A stretch of 64,000 nt of DNA from Halichoerus grypus (GCF_964656455.1 NC_135715.1:148111935-148175934), one strand, 5' to 3'. Numbered from the stretch's first letter, positions 49,515 through 62,372 are shown. Notes: generated from the sequence alone by a model not told the origin. A program made the numbers and translations.

Positions 49515-49715
49515 ATATACACTGATACTATGTATGTATCCAATTTAGGCACATTCTTTCACCCCTATAACCTTGATCTCTACATAAAATGGGGATAATG
49601 ATATTATATCCTATTTAGAGCTGATGTATGTAAAAATGAAAAATTTGTATGTGGTAAGTTAAGAACACTTTCTGGCACATTAGTAAGCACTTAATAAATG
49701 TTAGTTATTATTATG
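49515..49715 (+). repeat. MIR relic
   Basis: 'tctacataaaatggggataa', 'tctggcacattagtaagcac', 'ttaataaatgttagttatta', sense MIR 3' half. Confidence 0.75.
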
Positions 49716-50557
49716 GATCATTATAATGCAAATTTAATATTATCATTAGTTGTCACACAGCAGGAGGAATGGAAATCTAAATTGGGACATCAGTAAGCAA
49801 ATATTTTATTTATACAAAAATTTCACTTTTGGGAGGAACGTTCCTTTTTCCATTATGTTTTATTAGAGTGTGAGTATGGGAAAGTTGTATAATTGTAGTT
49901 GCCTAAGAAAGTCAATTAGTGTATTTTATCCAAGGAAGTTTTTTAATTCCTCACTATTGGTCAACAATATTTCATTTATAAATATAAAAGTTACTTTAAA
50001 TAATAAAGTTATAAGTAGATGACCACATTTTAAACTCACTGCTCACGTATTAATGTAGACAGCAGCATATCATAATGGACTCATTTAAATCCACTTTTAT
50101 TAAGAAAGATCATAATTATTAGCTGCCAAATCGGTAGGAGATTGAAAACACGATCTTTCTTTTATCATAATACAACAAATCTACCTAAAATCAAAGTACA
50201 TATGTGAATCCTCGCTAAAAATAGCAACTGACTGGCAACCTCTGAACTATATGCCATCTGCTATCTTTATGCCCACCACACATTGAATACGCAAAAGTTG
50301 AAGAAAAACCCATGGAAACACTGACATTTAAGACAGATTTTTCCAGGACCATGGAGGTATTCTAATTAACATAGAACTGGATTCAGAAACAATCAGCCCC
50401 TACCCAAGGGACAAAAAGTCGACAAACACATCATCCCCAAATTACTGTCTTTTCTGAAGCTCATAGGATTGAGAGTTGTGCTTATCAGGAAATTAATAAG
50501 TATAGGTGGTTTTGTTTTTTTAAGGCAGCCAGAGAAATGAGTTTATTCTTTTTGTAC

Positions 50558-50606
50558 ACACCCCCTACTCCCACACCCCCTCACTCCCCATCCCCACCTC
50601 TATTCA
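50558..50606 (+). repeat. C-rich low-complexity tract
   Basis: Repeated CACCCC and CTCCC units, pyrimidine-rich on the plus strand. Confidence 0.75.
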
Positions 50607-51549
50607 TTCTGGAATTGCACTTTCTGGAAAATAAAATACATTTTGTTTGTTGACTGATTGATTTGGTTAGGAGTAGACACTGGTGTTGTCTCAATAATCT
50701 CTGTGGTTAAGAGTTAATCTAACAAATCAAGCCCTATAGGGAAGGAAGGAAGTAGCAAGAGCCCTAGTAGCAATATATTGAAGTTCCTAGAGAAGAGGTT
50801 TTTATGCATTCTATTGGTCAAAGTGTACGAGCTCTAGATGACAGGATATGAGATATATATGTAGGATATGAGACAATTCCACATTAGAAAAATCTAGATA
50901 AATGTTTAGATAAATGCTTCCTAAGTGTTGGGAATTTGGCTAAAATCAGTACTTAACATTCTTGCCTTTGAATTTCTGAACAGAAAAGAGGTTTTGGGAA
51001 CCCCTAGAGAACAGTGAGAGCCAAGGTCATTTCTCAAAATGTGTATGTCAGCAAGTGGGTCTCTCTTCAGGCCGTGATCAGCAAACAAAATAAAATAAAT
51101 TTGTTCTTTAAAGGGGCATGCTTGAAAAATACTGAAGAATAGGGAAAGAGAAATCTTTTTGAAGAATCTGAGGAAGAGTATAGATCTGAAAAGTATGCTT
51201 ACTAATATATAGAAAATTTTTCATAAACCATTGTGGCGTTTAATAGTGTCTCTGGGAGGGAACTATTAGTATCTCTGCTATCAATTTGACATTCAGTCAT
51301 AAAAGGTTTTTTAATTATGTATAGTTCATGAGATATTTGGCTGAAAAATTCTTTTTGAAGGATTGATATGTAAGAAGTTCTTACACAACAATTTAAATTG
51401 GGGAGTTATTGGCATATAGAGGACATGATGATTATTTTCTACTTAGAGATTCAACTCAGTTATTATCTGGGATAACTTTAAATTTTCAAAGTAACTCTTA
51501 CCTATTTACATCTACTCCTTTGAAATAAAGTCTTAGAAATTGTTGGCAT

Positions 51550-51898
51550 TATGGACTAAATTGTTTCTTCCAAAAACTTACATGTTGAAGCCCTACACCA
51601 CAATGTGACTATATTTGGAGATAGGGTCCTTAAGGAGGTAATTAAGGTTAAATGAGGTCATAAGTGTGGAACTGGAAGAAACATCAGGTATGCACACACA
51701 CAGAGAAAAGTCCATGTGAGGACACAGTCAGAAGGTAGATATCTATAAGCCAAAAAGGGAGGCCTAAAGAGAAACCAAACGAGCCAACACCTTGATCTTG
51801 AACTTCCAGCATCCAGAACTGTGAGAAAATTAATTTATTTATTTAAGCCTCCCAGTCTGTGATATTTTTTATAGCAACTCTTGCAGACTAATACAGTT
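51550..51898 (+). mobile_element. MaLR solo LTR (MLT1-like)
   Basis: Contains the recognisable phrases 'tgttgaagccctacacca', 'atttggagatagggtcctta', 'ccatgtgaggacacag', 'caccttgatcttgaacttcc' and 'actgtgagaaaattaattta', and ends near 'gactaatacag'. The order and orientation match MLT1-type LTRs of the non-autonomous MaLR group. No internal region is attached. The subfamily is not certain. Confidence 0.75.
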
Positions 51899-52224
51899 AG
51901 GTTTTAACTTTATAAATGGTATCATTATAAATTATCTCATTTTAAACACTTTCTTATTGATGAATAGGCCATTTCATTTATTCAAAATTTAGAACAAAGA
52001 AATATACTTTAATTTGCAAAAGAACAATTTGTGTTAACTAAAGAAAATACTACACGTGAGGCTAAATTAAAATGCATTGAAAAGGCCTTCCTTAGATTAG
52101 TTTAACTAGTGGCATAAATCTATTTCTAAAGGATCTATGGTATCTGCCTGAAGGCATTAGAAAGATGAATAGCATAATATTAAGCCATTAAATATAGCAG
52201 TTTAAAAAATGCTATGATTAATAA

Positions 52225-52370
52225 CTCTTAGTTCTGGAGTCACATGCTCACCTTTTTGGAAGCAGAGACTGGCTCAAATGCCAACTTATCCTCTGTTTGC
52301 CCTACTAATCATTGAACCTTCAGTTGTGATTCCAAAATCTATAAAATGTAATAGATGCTAACATTTCTAA
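52225..52370 (+). repeat. MIR relic
   Basis: 'tagttctggagtcacatgct' and 'ttcagttgtgattccaaaat' suggest a sense MIR. Confidence 0.45.
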
Positions 52371-52538
52371 GAGAGCTTTCAGAGTAAGAATATTGAAAAT
52401 CATTTTCATGGAGTAGTTGAAGTTAATCAAATCTGTTATTTCATGTTTTTAAAAGATCATATCTTTCCAAGATAGCAAATATAAGATAGAAGTTTGTCAT
52501 TTGTATCAAAAATCAGTTTGATTAAAATAATCATTTAT

Positions 52539-52726
52539 TTTTTTAAGATTTTATTTATTTGAGAGAAAGAACGAGAGAGATTGAGAGAATGAGTGGGGGG
52601 AGGGACAGAGGCAGTAATAGACTCCCCGCTGAATAGGGAGCCCAACATGGGGCTCTACCCTAGGACCCTGGATCATGACCTGAGCCTAAGGCAGATGCTT
52701 AACTGACTGAGCCACCCAGGCGTCCC
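52539..52726 (-). mobile_element. CAN-SINE
   Basis: Minus copy, tail AAGATTTTATTTATTTGAGA, head GAGCCACCCAGGCGTCCC; diverged flanks AATAATCATTTA and AGAATAATTTA. Confidence 0.92.
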
Positions 52727-54240
52727 TAAAAGAATAATTTAAATAACTAGTTCTGGATGAGATCAAAGTTCTTTCATGACATTATGACTTAGTGTTCATA
52801 ATGCATATCTTGGAAAAATCTCTTATTTATTGAACTACTGTTTTTTTCAAAGTGTAAAGATAACATTATAATGAAACTGGCTGAAAGTATAGCTCAAATA
52901 GACTAATACTCATAATTATTTTTCTTCTTCTTTTGATAATTTTTTAAAAGAAAAGAAGTAGACCAGTAGGGAGAGGCAGCTGTCTCTGTGGCGAAGAGCA
53001 TACATGATGCCTTTGCCAAGTTTCACGTATTTGCTTACAGCTACAAAGAGCTCAGCAAGCCAAAATCTATTAAAAGAATACATTGAAACTGAGTATGAAT
53101 TCTTGTCAGCTACTTCCAGGAGGAAAATAAATCATTAAGGGCTTCATAAGACTGAATTGGGAGTCCAAACTCAACAGGAGATAATATGAATTTACTTTTC
53201 AAGAGTATATATGTTTCAGTGGTATCTGCAGGAAAAGTGAAAGCATTTTGAAATATACATGAAAGGGATACAAGACAGTAGAGTGTGGGGGAAGGCTAGT
53301 GTTCAGACAAGAAATGAAAGAAAATTTCTAATATCTAGTCTTAAATTATTTGCACATAAATATATCAATCATACATGTCTAGGAGTTTATCTTTAAGTAA
53401 ACTTATATCAAGTATTGAATGCTTTGCATGGTTTTTTAGAAATAATTGAGTTAAGGGTTTCAAAGCCATTGGAGAGTTTCCTCTGAACACACTAAATGCT
53501 GACTTATGAATGCTGACTTACAAGAATTTACATGTTGCCTCAGGTAGAACTATCTAAGCCATGAATAGATTAATCCTTGGGGTTACATAGAGCAGTAGCA
53601 AGACCTCCCATGTGGATGTAGCTATCCTCATTTTTTCCTATCTGAAAATAACTTTATTAGGAAATATCACACACTTTCTTTATTGGCAGGTGACTCATGT
53701 AAAACCACAAGATACTTTGAATCAAGCGGATAATATCATAGTTCACTTACTATATCCATAAATCCAAACCCTTTGAAACCTACTCTTGGTTCCATACTAT
53801 CAAAATATCTTAATTATCAGTAAGACTAACTAAGGACTAAAACTAAAAAAACTCTTTTTTGTGTGACTGAAATCTTGTTTTGACCCAGAAGCCTATGGAT
53901 ATCAAGTCGTGTTATCAATAACCCACAAATTTCTGATTTTGTCGCTCCTTAGAACATAGGACCTCCTAAGTTTCAAGTGTCTCTTGAAATCTCTAAAGAG
54001 ATGGTTTACAAGCCAGTCTCTTTCATAGGACCAACCAACACCATTCTTTCTCTAGCATTCTGACTTCCTTTGTCTATGCCCTCTGCCCTCAGAATCACTG
54101 TAAGTGACCTTAATCTTGCCATGTCTTACTACTTCAACTTGACAATGATATCACAAAGACTATACCCTAATCCTCTCAGAGTCTTCAAATCTACAGGTGC
54201 CAGAGTCCTTCTGTGTTCTGTGCAGAAAAAGGTAGAAAAT

Positions 54241-54270
54241 GGCCTCTAAAAAAAAAAAAAAAGGCCTCTA
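54241..54270 (+). repeat. Poly(A) between 8-bp direct repeats
   Basis: GGCCTCTA, about 14 A, GGCCTCTA. It could be a minimal retroposition remnant or slippage. Confidence 0.6.
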
Positions 54271-54708
54271 ACTTTACCCTCTGCCACCTGGGCCCTAAGA
54301 CAGCCCTCTTCCTCACCAGAGTTTTGCTAATTTTCTCATGAAAGTGTTGCCTCCCTCTTCAGGTCCTTAGAATCTCCAAACCAGTTCAAATGTCCAGTAA
54401 AGTATAGGCACCATGCCACACTCTGAATCTTTATGTCTTCCTCATCATAAGTTAGGTCTTGACAAAATAAAACAAAACAACCTCCTATTTCCTTCTTCAG
54501 CAACATTCAAAGTTCCTCTGAATATTTTTCAAGCATATAGATGTTGGTGGAGGGTAGTAGGAAGTGGACAAAAGTAGGGTGTTTGGACCAGACATCTCAT
54601 CCTGGTTCCTCTAATTAGTAAAAGGAAAGCAGAAATTGTCAGGAATTCTTTCAATAATCTATTATCAAAATATCAAAAAATAGATATACTATCTAAATGT
54701 CTAAATAC

Positions 54709-54900
54709 TGGGGTGCCTGGGTGGCTCAGTCATTAAGCATCTGCCTTTGGCTCAGGTCATGATTCCTGGGTCCTGGGATGGAGTCCTGCATCAGGCTCCC
54801 TGCTCTGCGGGAAGCCTGCTTCTCCCTCTCCCACTCCTGCTGCTTGTGTTCCCTCTCTCGCTGTGTCTCTGTCTGTCAAATAAATAAATAAAATCTTAAA
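54709..54900 (+). mobile_element. CAN-SINE
   Basis: Plus copy with the tail TCAAATAAATAAATAAAATC; the duplication is unclear (ATCTAAATGT occurs on both sides). It forms an inverted pair with the copy at 55078. Confidence 0.93.
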
Positions 54901-54984
54901 AAAATATATCTAAATGTTATCTAAAATAAATTACTATAAACCAAGGTTTAATTTGATGTTATTTATAACAATTCCAATCAGGAT

Positions 54985-55420
54985 TTTTAGGATAATTTAC
55001 GTAGTAATAACTACCATTTATTGTTTACTGTATGCTAAGCATTGTCTTAGGCACTGTATACTATCATATTCAATTCTTTTTTTTTCTTTTTAAAGATTTT
55101 ATTTATTTGACAGAGAGAGACACAGTGAGAGAGGGAACACAAGCAGGGGGAGTGGGAGTGGGAGAAGCAGGCTTCCCGCGGAGCAGGGAGCCCAATGCGG
55201 GGCTTGATCCCAGGACCCTGAGATCATGACCTGAGCCGAAGGCAGACGCTTAACGACTGAGCCACCCAGGCGCCCCTATCATATTCAATTCTGAGGGTAA
55301 CAAATCATTACATTCTTTCTCTTATTTTTTCCAGATAAGGAAATTAAAGCTCAAGTTCATCTCACTAGTGAAGTGAGCAAGCTAAGATTCCAACCTGAGA
55401 CTCCCTGACTCCTAAACATA
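54985..55420 (-). repeat. MIR split by a CAN-SINE
   Basis: Left part 'accatttattgtttactgta', 'gcattgtcttaggcactgta'; right part after the SINE 'ccagataaggaaattaaagc'. Antisense MIR. The SINE at 55078-55275 separates the halves. Confidence 0.8.
55078..55275 (-). mobile_element. CAN-SINE inserted in an MIR
   Basis: Minus copy; exact 17-bp duplication CTATCATATTCAATTCT at 55061-55077 and 55276-55292, both copies lying inside an MIR. Confidence 0.96.
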
Positions 55421-55427
55421 CACTCTT

Positions 55428-55949
55428 TTTTTAAAAATTTTATTTTATTATGTTATGTTAATCACCGTACATTACATCATTAGTTTTTGATGTAGTGTTC
55501 CATGGTTCATTGTTTGCGTATAACACCCAGTGCTACATTCAGTACGTGCCCTCTTTAATACCCATCACCAGGCTAACCCATCCTCCAACCCCCTCTCCTC
55601 TAGAACCCTCAGTTTGTTTCTCAGAGTCCATAGTCTCTCATGGTTCATCTCCCCCTCTGATTTCCCCCCCTTCATTTTGCCCTTCCTACTATCTTCTTTT
55701 TTTTTTTTTTTAACATATAATGTATTATTTGTTTCAGAGGTACAGGTCTGTTATTCATCAGTCTTACACAATTCACAGAGCTCACCATAGCACATACCCT
55801 CCCTGATGTCCATCACCCAGCCACCCCATCCCTCCCACTCCCCACTACTCTAGCAACCCTCAGTTTGTTTCCTGAGAATAAGAATTCCTCTTATCAGTGA
55901 GATCATATGATACATGTCTTTCTCTGATTGACTTATTTCGCTTAGCATA
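55428..55949 (-). mobile_element. L1 3' end (antisense), 5' truncated
   Basis: Left poly(T), then the carnivore L1 3' UTR in antisense with the pyrimidine-rich block and poly(T) run at 55700, ending at the 'cttatttcgcttagcataat' phrase. Ten-bp repeats ATACACTCTT (55418-55427, 55950-55959) bracket it. It was inserted at the end of an MIR that also carries a SINE. Confidence 0.85.
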
Positions 55950-56654
55950 ATACACTCTTAACCAGAACTACTTCTGGACCCTGTTATATTTCACTTCCCC
56001 AAATAGTCACTGGCTATATAGATATTTATCAGTACTATTTTGAAGTTTATATGAAGCATATGCTTCTCCCCCCATAGAACCATTACTAAAAGATCCATGT
56101 TTGTGGAGCATTTGCTTACTATGTGCCCACCACCATGGTAGATCCTGTAGAGAGAAGATATGAAAATAAATATTCCTTACTGTTCTTTTACATTCAACTT
56201 GGTTTCTTTGCTTATAGTAGGAGAATAAAAATATACTTCAAGAAAAAAATGGACCATATTAAATGATACTATGCAACTTCTGCCTTGAAATTATTCATTT
56301 TAGCAATAACATACAATTTGAAATTTTTCTGACTCCAGAAAGTATCTTTTTTTTTTTTTTTTTTTTCAGAATTAGTAAAACAGTATGTAACATGATTTTG
56401 GAAGATTATGTAGTGAGGTATCTTTCAGATAAGCCATCCATGTGTGACCAGTTAACAGTTGAGGAGAATTAATCATAGAAGACACTTTTACCTCAGTATT
56501 TTATCTTGATACTAGCGATACACAGGAAGGACCCATATTTTTACATACAATTCTAGTGAAACACAGACTGTTGAAATGATTCAAAACAGAACACTGTCAG
56601 ACAAAACTGAACTCAATGCCATTCATAGAAATTAAAGTTAGAAGGACCTAATGG

Positions 56655-56847
56655 AGGGGCGCCTGGGTGGCTCAGCCATTAAGCGTCTGCCTTCGGCTCA
56701 GGTCATGATCCCAGGGTCCTGGGATCGAGCCCCACATAGGGCTCCCTGCTCAGCGGGAAGTCTGCTTCTCCCTCTCCCACTCCCCCTGCTTGTGTTCCTT
56801 CTCTCGCTATCTCTCTCTGTCAAATAAATAAATCTTTAAAAAAAAAA
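56655..56847 (+). mobile_element. CAN-SINE, young-looking
   Basis: Plus copy; exact duplication AAGGACCTAATGG at 56642-56654 and 56848-56860. Confidence 0.95.
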
Positions 56848-56879
56848 AAGGACCTAATGGTTTTATTAACAATAATAGT

Positions 56880-57140
56880 AATAATAGTAATAAAAGCTTT
56901 TATTTGATGAGAACCGATTATATACATTTTATGTTTATTATCTTGTTTAAATATCATCATTTCACAATATAAACAAGATCAAATAGGTACAAAACCTTTA
57001 CTTTATAGATGAGGACACTCAGGACCGGGGATGTGAAATGTCCTGACCACGTTAATGCAACTGGTCAGAGGCAGAGGAGAGACTAGAAACATGTCCCCTA
57101 ACTCAAATCCCTATTTGTTATCCTATGCTGTCTCAGGGAA
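56880..57140 (-). repeat. MIR relic
   Basis: 'tttatagatgaggacactca', 'aactggtcagaggcagagga', antisense MIR order. Confidence 0.75.
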
Positions 57141-57189
57141 ATCATCCCAAATATACAAAAGCCTGTGAACTGAGCTAACAGCATTTTTA

Positions 57190-57393
57190 GTATATATATT
57201 TTTTTAAGATTTTATTTATTTATTTGACAGAGAGAGACACAGCGAGAGAGGGAACACAAGCAGGGGGAGTGGCAGAGGGAGAAGCAGGCTCTCTACCAAG
57301 CAGGGAGCCTGATGTGGGGCTCGATCCCAGGACCCTGGGATCATGACCTGAGCCGAAGGCAGATGCTTAATGACTGAGCCACCCAGGCGCCCC
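57190..57393 (-). mobile_element. CAN-SINE
   Basis: Minus copy; flanks GAGCTAACAGCATTTTTA and GAGCTAACAACATTTTTA (57172-57189, 57394-57411), one mismatch. Confidence 0.95.
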
Positions 57394-58755
57394 GAGCTAA
57401 CAACATTTTTAAGATAAAATGTGAACAACCAATTATATCCACAAATGGTCACGTGTTCTTTATTACTGAGATTTCAGTAGAAAATATATATTTACATATG
57501 GGTTCAGGCAGATTTAAAAATTGATGACTTCAAAGAGTTATATTTAATGAATAGAGTCTGTGCTTTGTCTTTATTTTTGTCTATTTCACCAATGTTTGAA
57601 GTCAGTTTGATACCCCTGCTAAGTCTGGCTTTATCTTCTGTAATAAAATAAATTTTATCTCAAACCTTTTTCAATATAAAAACTTAATGCCTAGTGGGTT
57701 TCTTAAGGCCCTGGTGCTAAGTAGGTTGCTACATAAAGAGAGAAAAATACAATTAAATGGCAATTGAAAGACCTGGAATAGACACAGTGGCCACGGTCTC
57801 TATGCACATGTGTGTGCTGTCTGTTAATTGGTAGCATTTTCATGTCAGGTTATGGAGAGCAATTTCAAAAATTTGATAGGTCAGATTTTTTCAACAGAGA
57901 TACAATCACAGTGCTTATTTGAACAGAGTTTGCACTAAAACTGCATGAGAGATCTTGAGGCAACAACTATCCTGAAGTTTAAGATACATCAGCACAGGAT
58001 GTGAGCCCAGTTAGAAAATAACTTGACAAATTCAGTGGACACTGGATTGGACATGAACCCAAAACAGGGTGATTTCTTGAAGTACAGATTGAACAGGATG
58101 TGACTATTTGGGGGCATCGTGAAAGGGATTTATCAACTCTAACACTAGTGATATCCTAAGGATAACAATATCCTTAATCAGAGAATGCTTGAAGTTCCAA
58201 GTTCACCGTATAAGAGAACATCCAGAAGAACATGGAGAAAGATTAAGTTTATGTGAAGAATGGAGTATTGCTTATAGATAATTTCTAAAAGGCATGATTA
58301 TGTAGTTTGTTGTCATTGTATAGAATAGTCAATACAAGTATATTGAAAAGAAACATACTAATTTTGGTTGTGACACCAGGTTACTATTTTCTTTCTTTTA
58401 ACCATTTTTTTATTTGCCTGTTTCTCTGTTTTTCATTTCAAAAATGTAGGGGGTTGTATCAAAAATCTGTAAGGATACTTCTGGTCCTACAAAGCTATAA
58501 AGCTAATATATTAGAATGTTGAATATAAGGCTTTTTAAAGCTCTGTGCCCAGAAATGGCATCAGAGACTTCCAAGTTATAGAATTGTAATAGAGAGAATA
58601 GAATTTACAATTTACATTATAATATTTAGGTAGATAAGGCTTATCAGAGAAAACATGGCTATTCCGTGTTCACTACTAAAATTTTGCAAAGATTAATTTG
58701 ACCTTCAAAGATTGTAATAGAAAATAATAATAGAATGTAATAGAAGAATTTTTCT

Positions 58756-59006
58756 TTCCTTTTTTTTTTTTAAAGATTTATTTATTTATTTATTTATTTA
58801 TTTGGAGAGTGTGTGCATGTCTGCAAGCAGGGGAAGGGCAGAGGGACCCACAGAGGGAGGGGCAGAGGGAGAGGGAGAGAATCCTTAAGCAGACTCCCCG
58901 CTGAGTGGGGAGCCCCACACAGGGCTCGATTCCAGGATCCTGAGATCATGATCTAAGCCAAAATCAAGAGTCAGATGCTTAATTGACTGAGTCACCCAGG
59001 TGTCCG
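58756..59006 (-). mobile_element. CAN-SINE, longer variant
   Basis: Minus copy with a longer (TTTA)n tail and an extra GCAGAGGGA-type segment around 58829-58872. Exact duplication TAGAAGAATTTTTCT at 58741-58755 and 59007-59021. Confidence 0.94.
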
Positions 59007-59528
59007 TAGAAGAATTTTTCTGGCTACAAAGATATGTAGACTTTTCCAAACCAGGCATTACAAACTGTAAATCAAAAAAATAGTCTTATGCTTTTTAACG
59101 TAATATATCTGTGTGAACACACTTCTTTCTCTTCATTTTTATTGCATGAATTTTTTTTCTCACAATGCATCTGAAGTTCAGCTAATGTTCTTCAAAGTTA
59201 TATATATGTATATATGTATGTTTGTATATAATATTCCACCAAATATTCTAGCAAATGTAATGCAGAATCTGAGATGTTATAGAAGTATTTAAGATTATTT
59301 TTCCCTTGTAAAGAAAACACAAAATTTAACTTGATACTGTTGAGGAATATTTTTATGATATGGATATAATCATAAATTCTAAGGTCTGCTATGATTCAGA
59401 AAATTTACACTTATGATGGGAAAATTCATTCTAAAGTATTTTATGATTTTATATGTGTGTGTGTATTAGTGTTTCCAGTGATGTGGCAGCCTATGTGTCC
59501 TAGCACTGTTTTCTGGATCCTTTATTGA

Positions 59529-59569
59529 GTCTACGGCCATACCACCCTGAACGCGCCCGATCTCGTCTG
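59529..59569 (+). pseudogene. 3'-truncated 5S rRNA retrocopy (first 41 nt), tailless
   Basis: The 41 nt beginning GTCTACGGCCATACCACCCT are identical, as far as I can recall the sequence, to nucleotides 1-41 of mammalian 5S rRNA, with every CpG intact. The copy stops inside the RNA and has no poly(A). It is bracketed by perfect 17-bp direct repeats (TCTGGATCCTTTATTGA, 59512-59528 and 59566-59582); the last four 5S bases, TCTG, are shared with the second repeat. This is the pattern described for tailless retropseudogenes mobilised by L1. It lacks the internal promoter (box A to box C, about nt 50-97 of 5S) and cannot be a functional gene. Confidence 0.93.
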
Positions 59570-60501
59570 GATCCTTTATTGAATGTCCAAAGACTTCAGA
59601 AGAAATTGAGAGTAAATAGGGAATAATAAACTTTTTCTGGAAATAAGTAACTAAGATTAGCACACTCTATAAAGTGGAATTCCAAATGATTTAAAGTTGG
59701 AGTTTGTTACTAATTATGCAGCAAACGTGAAAAACAAGTTGACTCTATTTTGAAATAATAAAATATAATAAATTCAGGTTGGCATAATTTTTTCCTTATA
59801 GATAGGAGCTATCCAGCTTAAAGCCTCGTTAACAGTAGCCAACTTTTATTTTTATAATGTGGATAATCTTTCAATGAAGTAATTCTTTACAATGGGAATT
59901 GATAGTTATTGGTTACTTAAATTTCTCTTACTTTTTGGTGTCATGTAGACAAAACATTTGACAGAAGTGTTGAATTTTCATCTGGTGGTTTTGGGGTCAT
60001 ATAAAACAGCCTAAAACAAATAAAAGTAGGTTTAAAGGCTGGCTTGAGTTAACTAATTGTCACCAGTCTATTTGCCAGGTTTATTGAATCATAGCTTTAG
60101 TTTTCTTTAAATCCAGTCTGTTTCTCATGGCAGGCAAACTTTAGATTCAGCCTATTAAAAGCTACAACAGTTTGTGTTGGTTTTCCTTTGTCTTATATCT
60201 ACAGCAGTCTGAGAGAGCAACGAACTTTTAGCCACAGCAGGAATTTCCTGTAAAATACAATAAATGACTGTGCTTTCCTCATATTCCACATCCTTTTTTT
60301 AATTCCTAGGTCCTAGGCATTTTTCCACTATTTTAGGTAGAAATTTGCTCGCTTTTACAGGAAGCAATACATGTAAATGTTTTTCAGTTTTTTAATAACT
60401 CATAGACTTATAAATAATATATGATTAAATATATTAGCAGGACAATGTACATTAATGGACCAAGCCACAAAGTAGAAGGCTTGCCCAGCTGGCACTTATT
60501 T

Positions 60502-60702
60502 TTTTATTTTTAAATGTCTTATTTATTTATTTGAGAGAGAGAGAGAGAGAGTGAGAGCATGAGCTGAGGGGAGGGGCAGAAGGAGAAGGAGAAGCAGGCT
60601 CCCTGTTCAGCAGGGAGCCTGATGCTGGGCTAATCCCAGGACCCCAGGATCATGATCTGAGCAGAAGGCAGATGCTTAACCAAATGGGCCACCCAGGCAC
60701 CC
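60502..60702 (-). mobile_element. CAN-SINE
   Basis: Minus copy with (GA)n near 60535-60552; flanks CCAGCTGGCACTTAT and CCATCTGGCATTTAT. Confidence 0.92.
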
Positions 60703-62185
60703 CCCATCTGGCATTTATAAGTATATTGTGACTGATGGAATAACATAAACAGAAAATGAGATCATCTCAGAAAGATATAAATATGGGCAGTTTAGGAAGA
60801 GCGGGCTGGAAGCTAAGAACTAGCTCCTGATAGGTATAAATAAAGCGGCATAATCCAACTGATAATTTTATTTTGTCCCATTCAGGCTAAGGTCTGTATA
60901 TTTTGGGACAAGGAAAGATTTTGTCAAAATCGATATATTCCATAAAAAGATAACTAGGTTGCTTTGAAAGGAAGCTTAAGGAAGGCCTGGGAGATAGGAT
61001 GGAAGACAAATGAAACAATAATAAAATATCTAAGCAAAACAAACAATGTTTTTTTGTGGGGGGTGGGGAGGTGCTTTCTTTTTATGTGGGGTTTTCCTAC
61101 ATAGGGGAAATCCACATCACATCAACTGTTAGAATTCATCTGGAGTCTGATGGACTCTGGCTGAGATTTGGCCCGAAGGGTCTAATTCTTAATCATAAGT
61201 ATGGATCTATCCCACTGAACAACCTTTTCAAATATAAAAATCCCTTCAATATAGGTACTCTCTGTTCAACTGACTGCTAATTTTCTGAATCAGTGCATCT
61301 TGGTAAAAGGTTAGGGAGTTTTCCCACATCTAATGGCAACCTCTTATGTTTTTGCAAATGTATAATGTTCTTCATTATCAAAAATAAAACTTCATTATCA
61401 AAAAATAGAAGTAAGCTATTTGTTAATGATCATAAATTACAAATATAAGTTATTACACATAGAATTATAAGCCCCAGGTTCAAAGGAACTTTCTTAACCC
61501 CCTTATAATTTATTATCTTTAATAACAAAAGATAAGCCTTTTTGGTATGTTCCAGCCCATTGCTTATAAAGCCTTGTATTTATTTGCTTACTAGTGGCAC
61601 CAACAGCTCACTTCCATATGATATATGTAGTATCTAGTCACATTATTCCAGATCCAATTAATCTTATTGTAATTAAGCCAGAAAGATAAAGGTGGAAAAT
61701 AAATCACTGAATGAGCAGGACATTTAAAAAACTGCAATGTTTGTTGTCTTCCCTTTCCTTTGAAGTGATTGCCTGGCTACTATGCAAACCTCTTCTAATC
61801 TTTTCATAGGAAAATTTTCAATGAAGTCTTCCTTGTTCAAAATCTTCTATGCAACAAAATATGCACCTTGGTGAAATTTTGTTAAAAAAATTTCCTGTAC
61901 AAATGACTGTCAATGAATGTTTTTAAAAATCCTACTTGATTGCATTACTATTACAATTTCTGTAGGTAGAGCCATTTTGAAAATATATATAATTATCTTA
62001 TCGGCATAAAATAATTTTTAATAAATAGACACTGTATTAGTAGATGAAAAACTAAAATGTATGAAGATGCTTAATTATCTCCCCGATAATCTATAAATGT
62101 AATGCAATCAAGGTAATGAATGATTCTAAAGTTTAACTGAACAAATAGCAAAAGACAAATGGACCTTAGAATCCAAAATAATTTT

Positions 62186-62372
62186 TTTAAGATTTTATTT
62201 ATTTATTTGACAGAGAGAGAGAGAGCACAAGCAGAGGGAGTGGCAGAGGGAGATGGGGAAGCAGGCTCCCCGCTGAGAAGGGAGCCAGACATAGGGCTCG
62301 ATCCCAGGACCCGGGGATCATGACCTGAGCCAAGGGCAGAAGCCCAACCAACTGAGCCACCCAGGCACCCCT
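62186..62372 (-). mobile_element. CAN-SINE
   Basis: Minus copy; flanks CCAAAATAATTTT (62173-62185) and TCAAAATAATTTT (62373-62385). Confidence 0.94.

Noticed and set aside
59529..59569. Functional 5S rRNA gene
   Set aside because: Only the first 41 of about 120 nt are present and the internal control region is missing.
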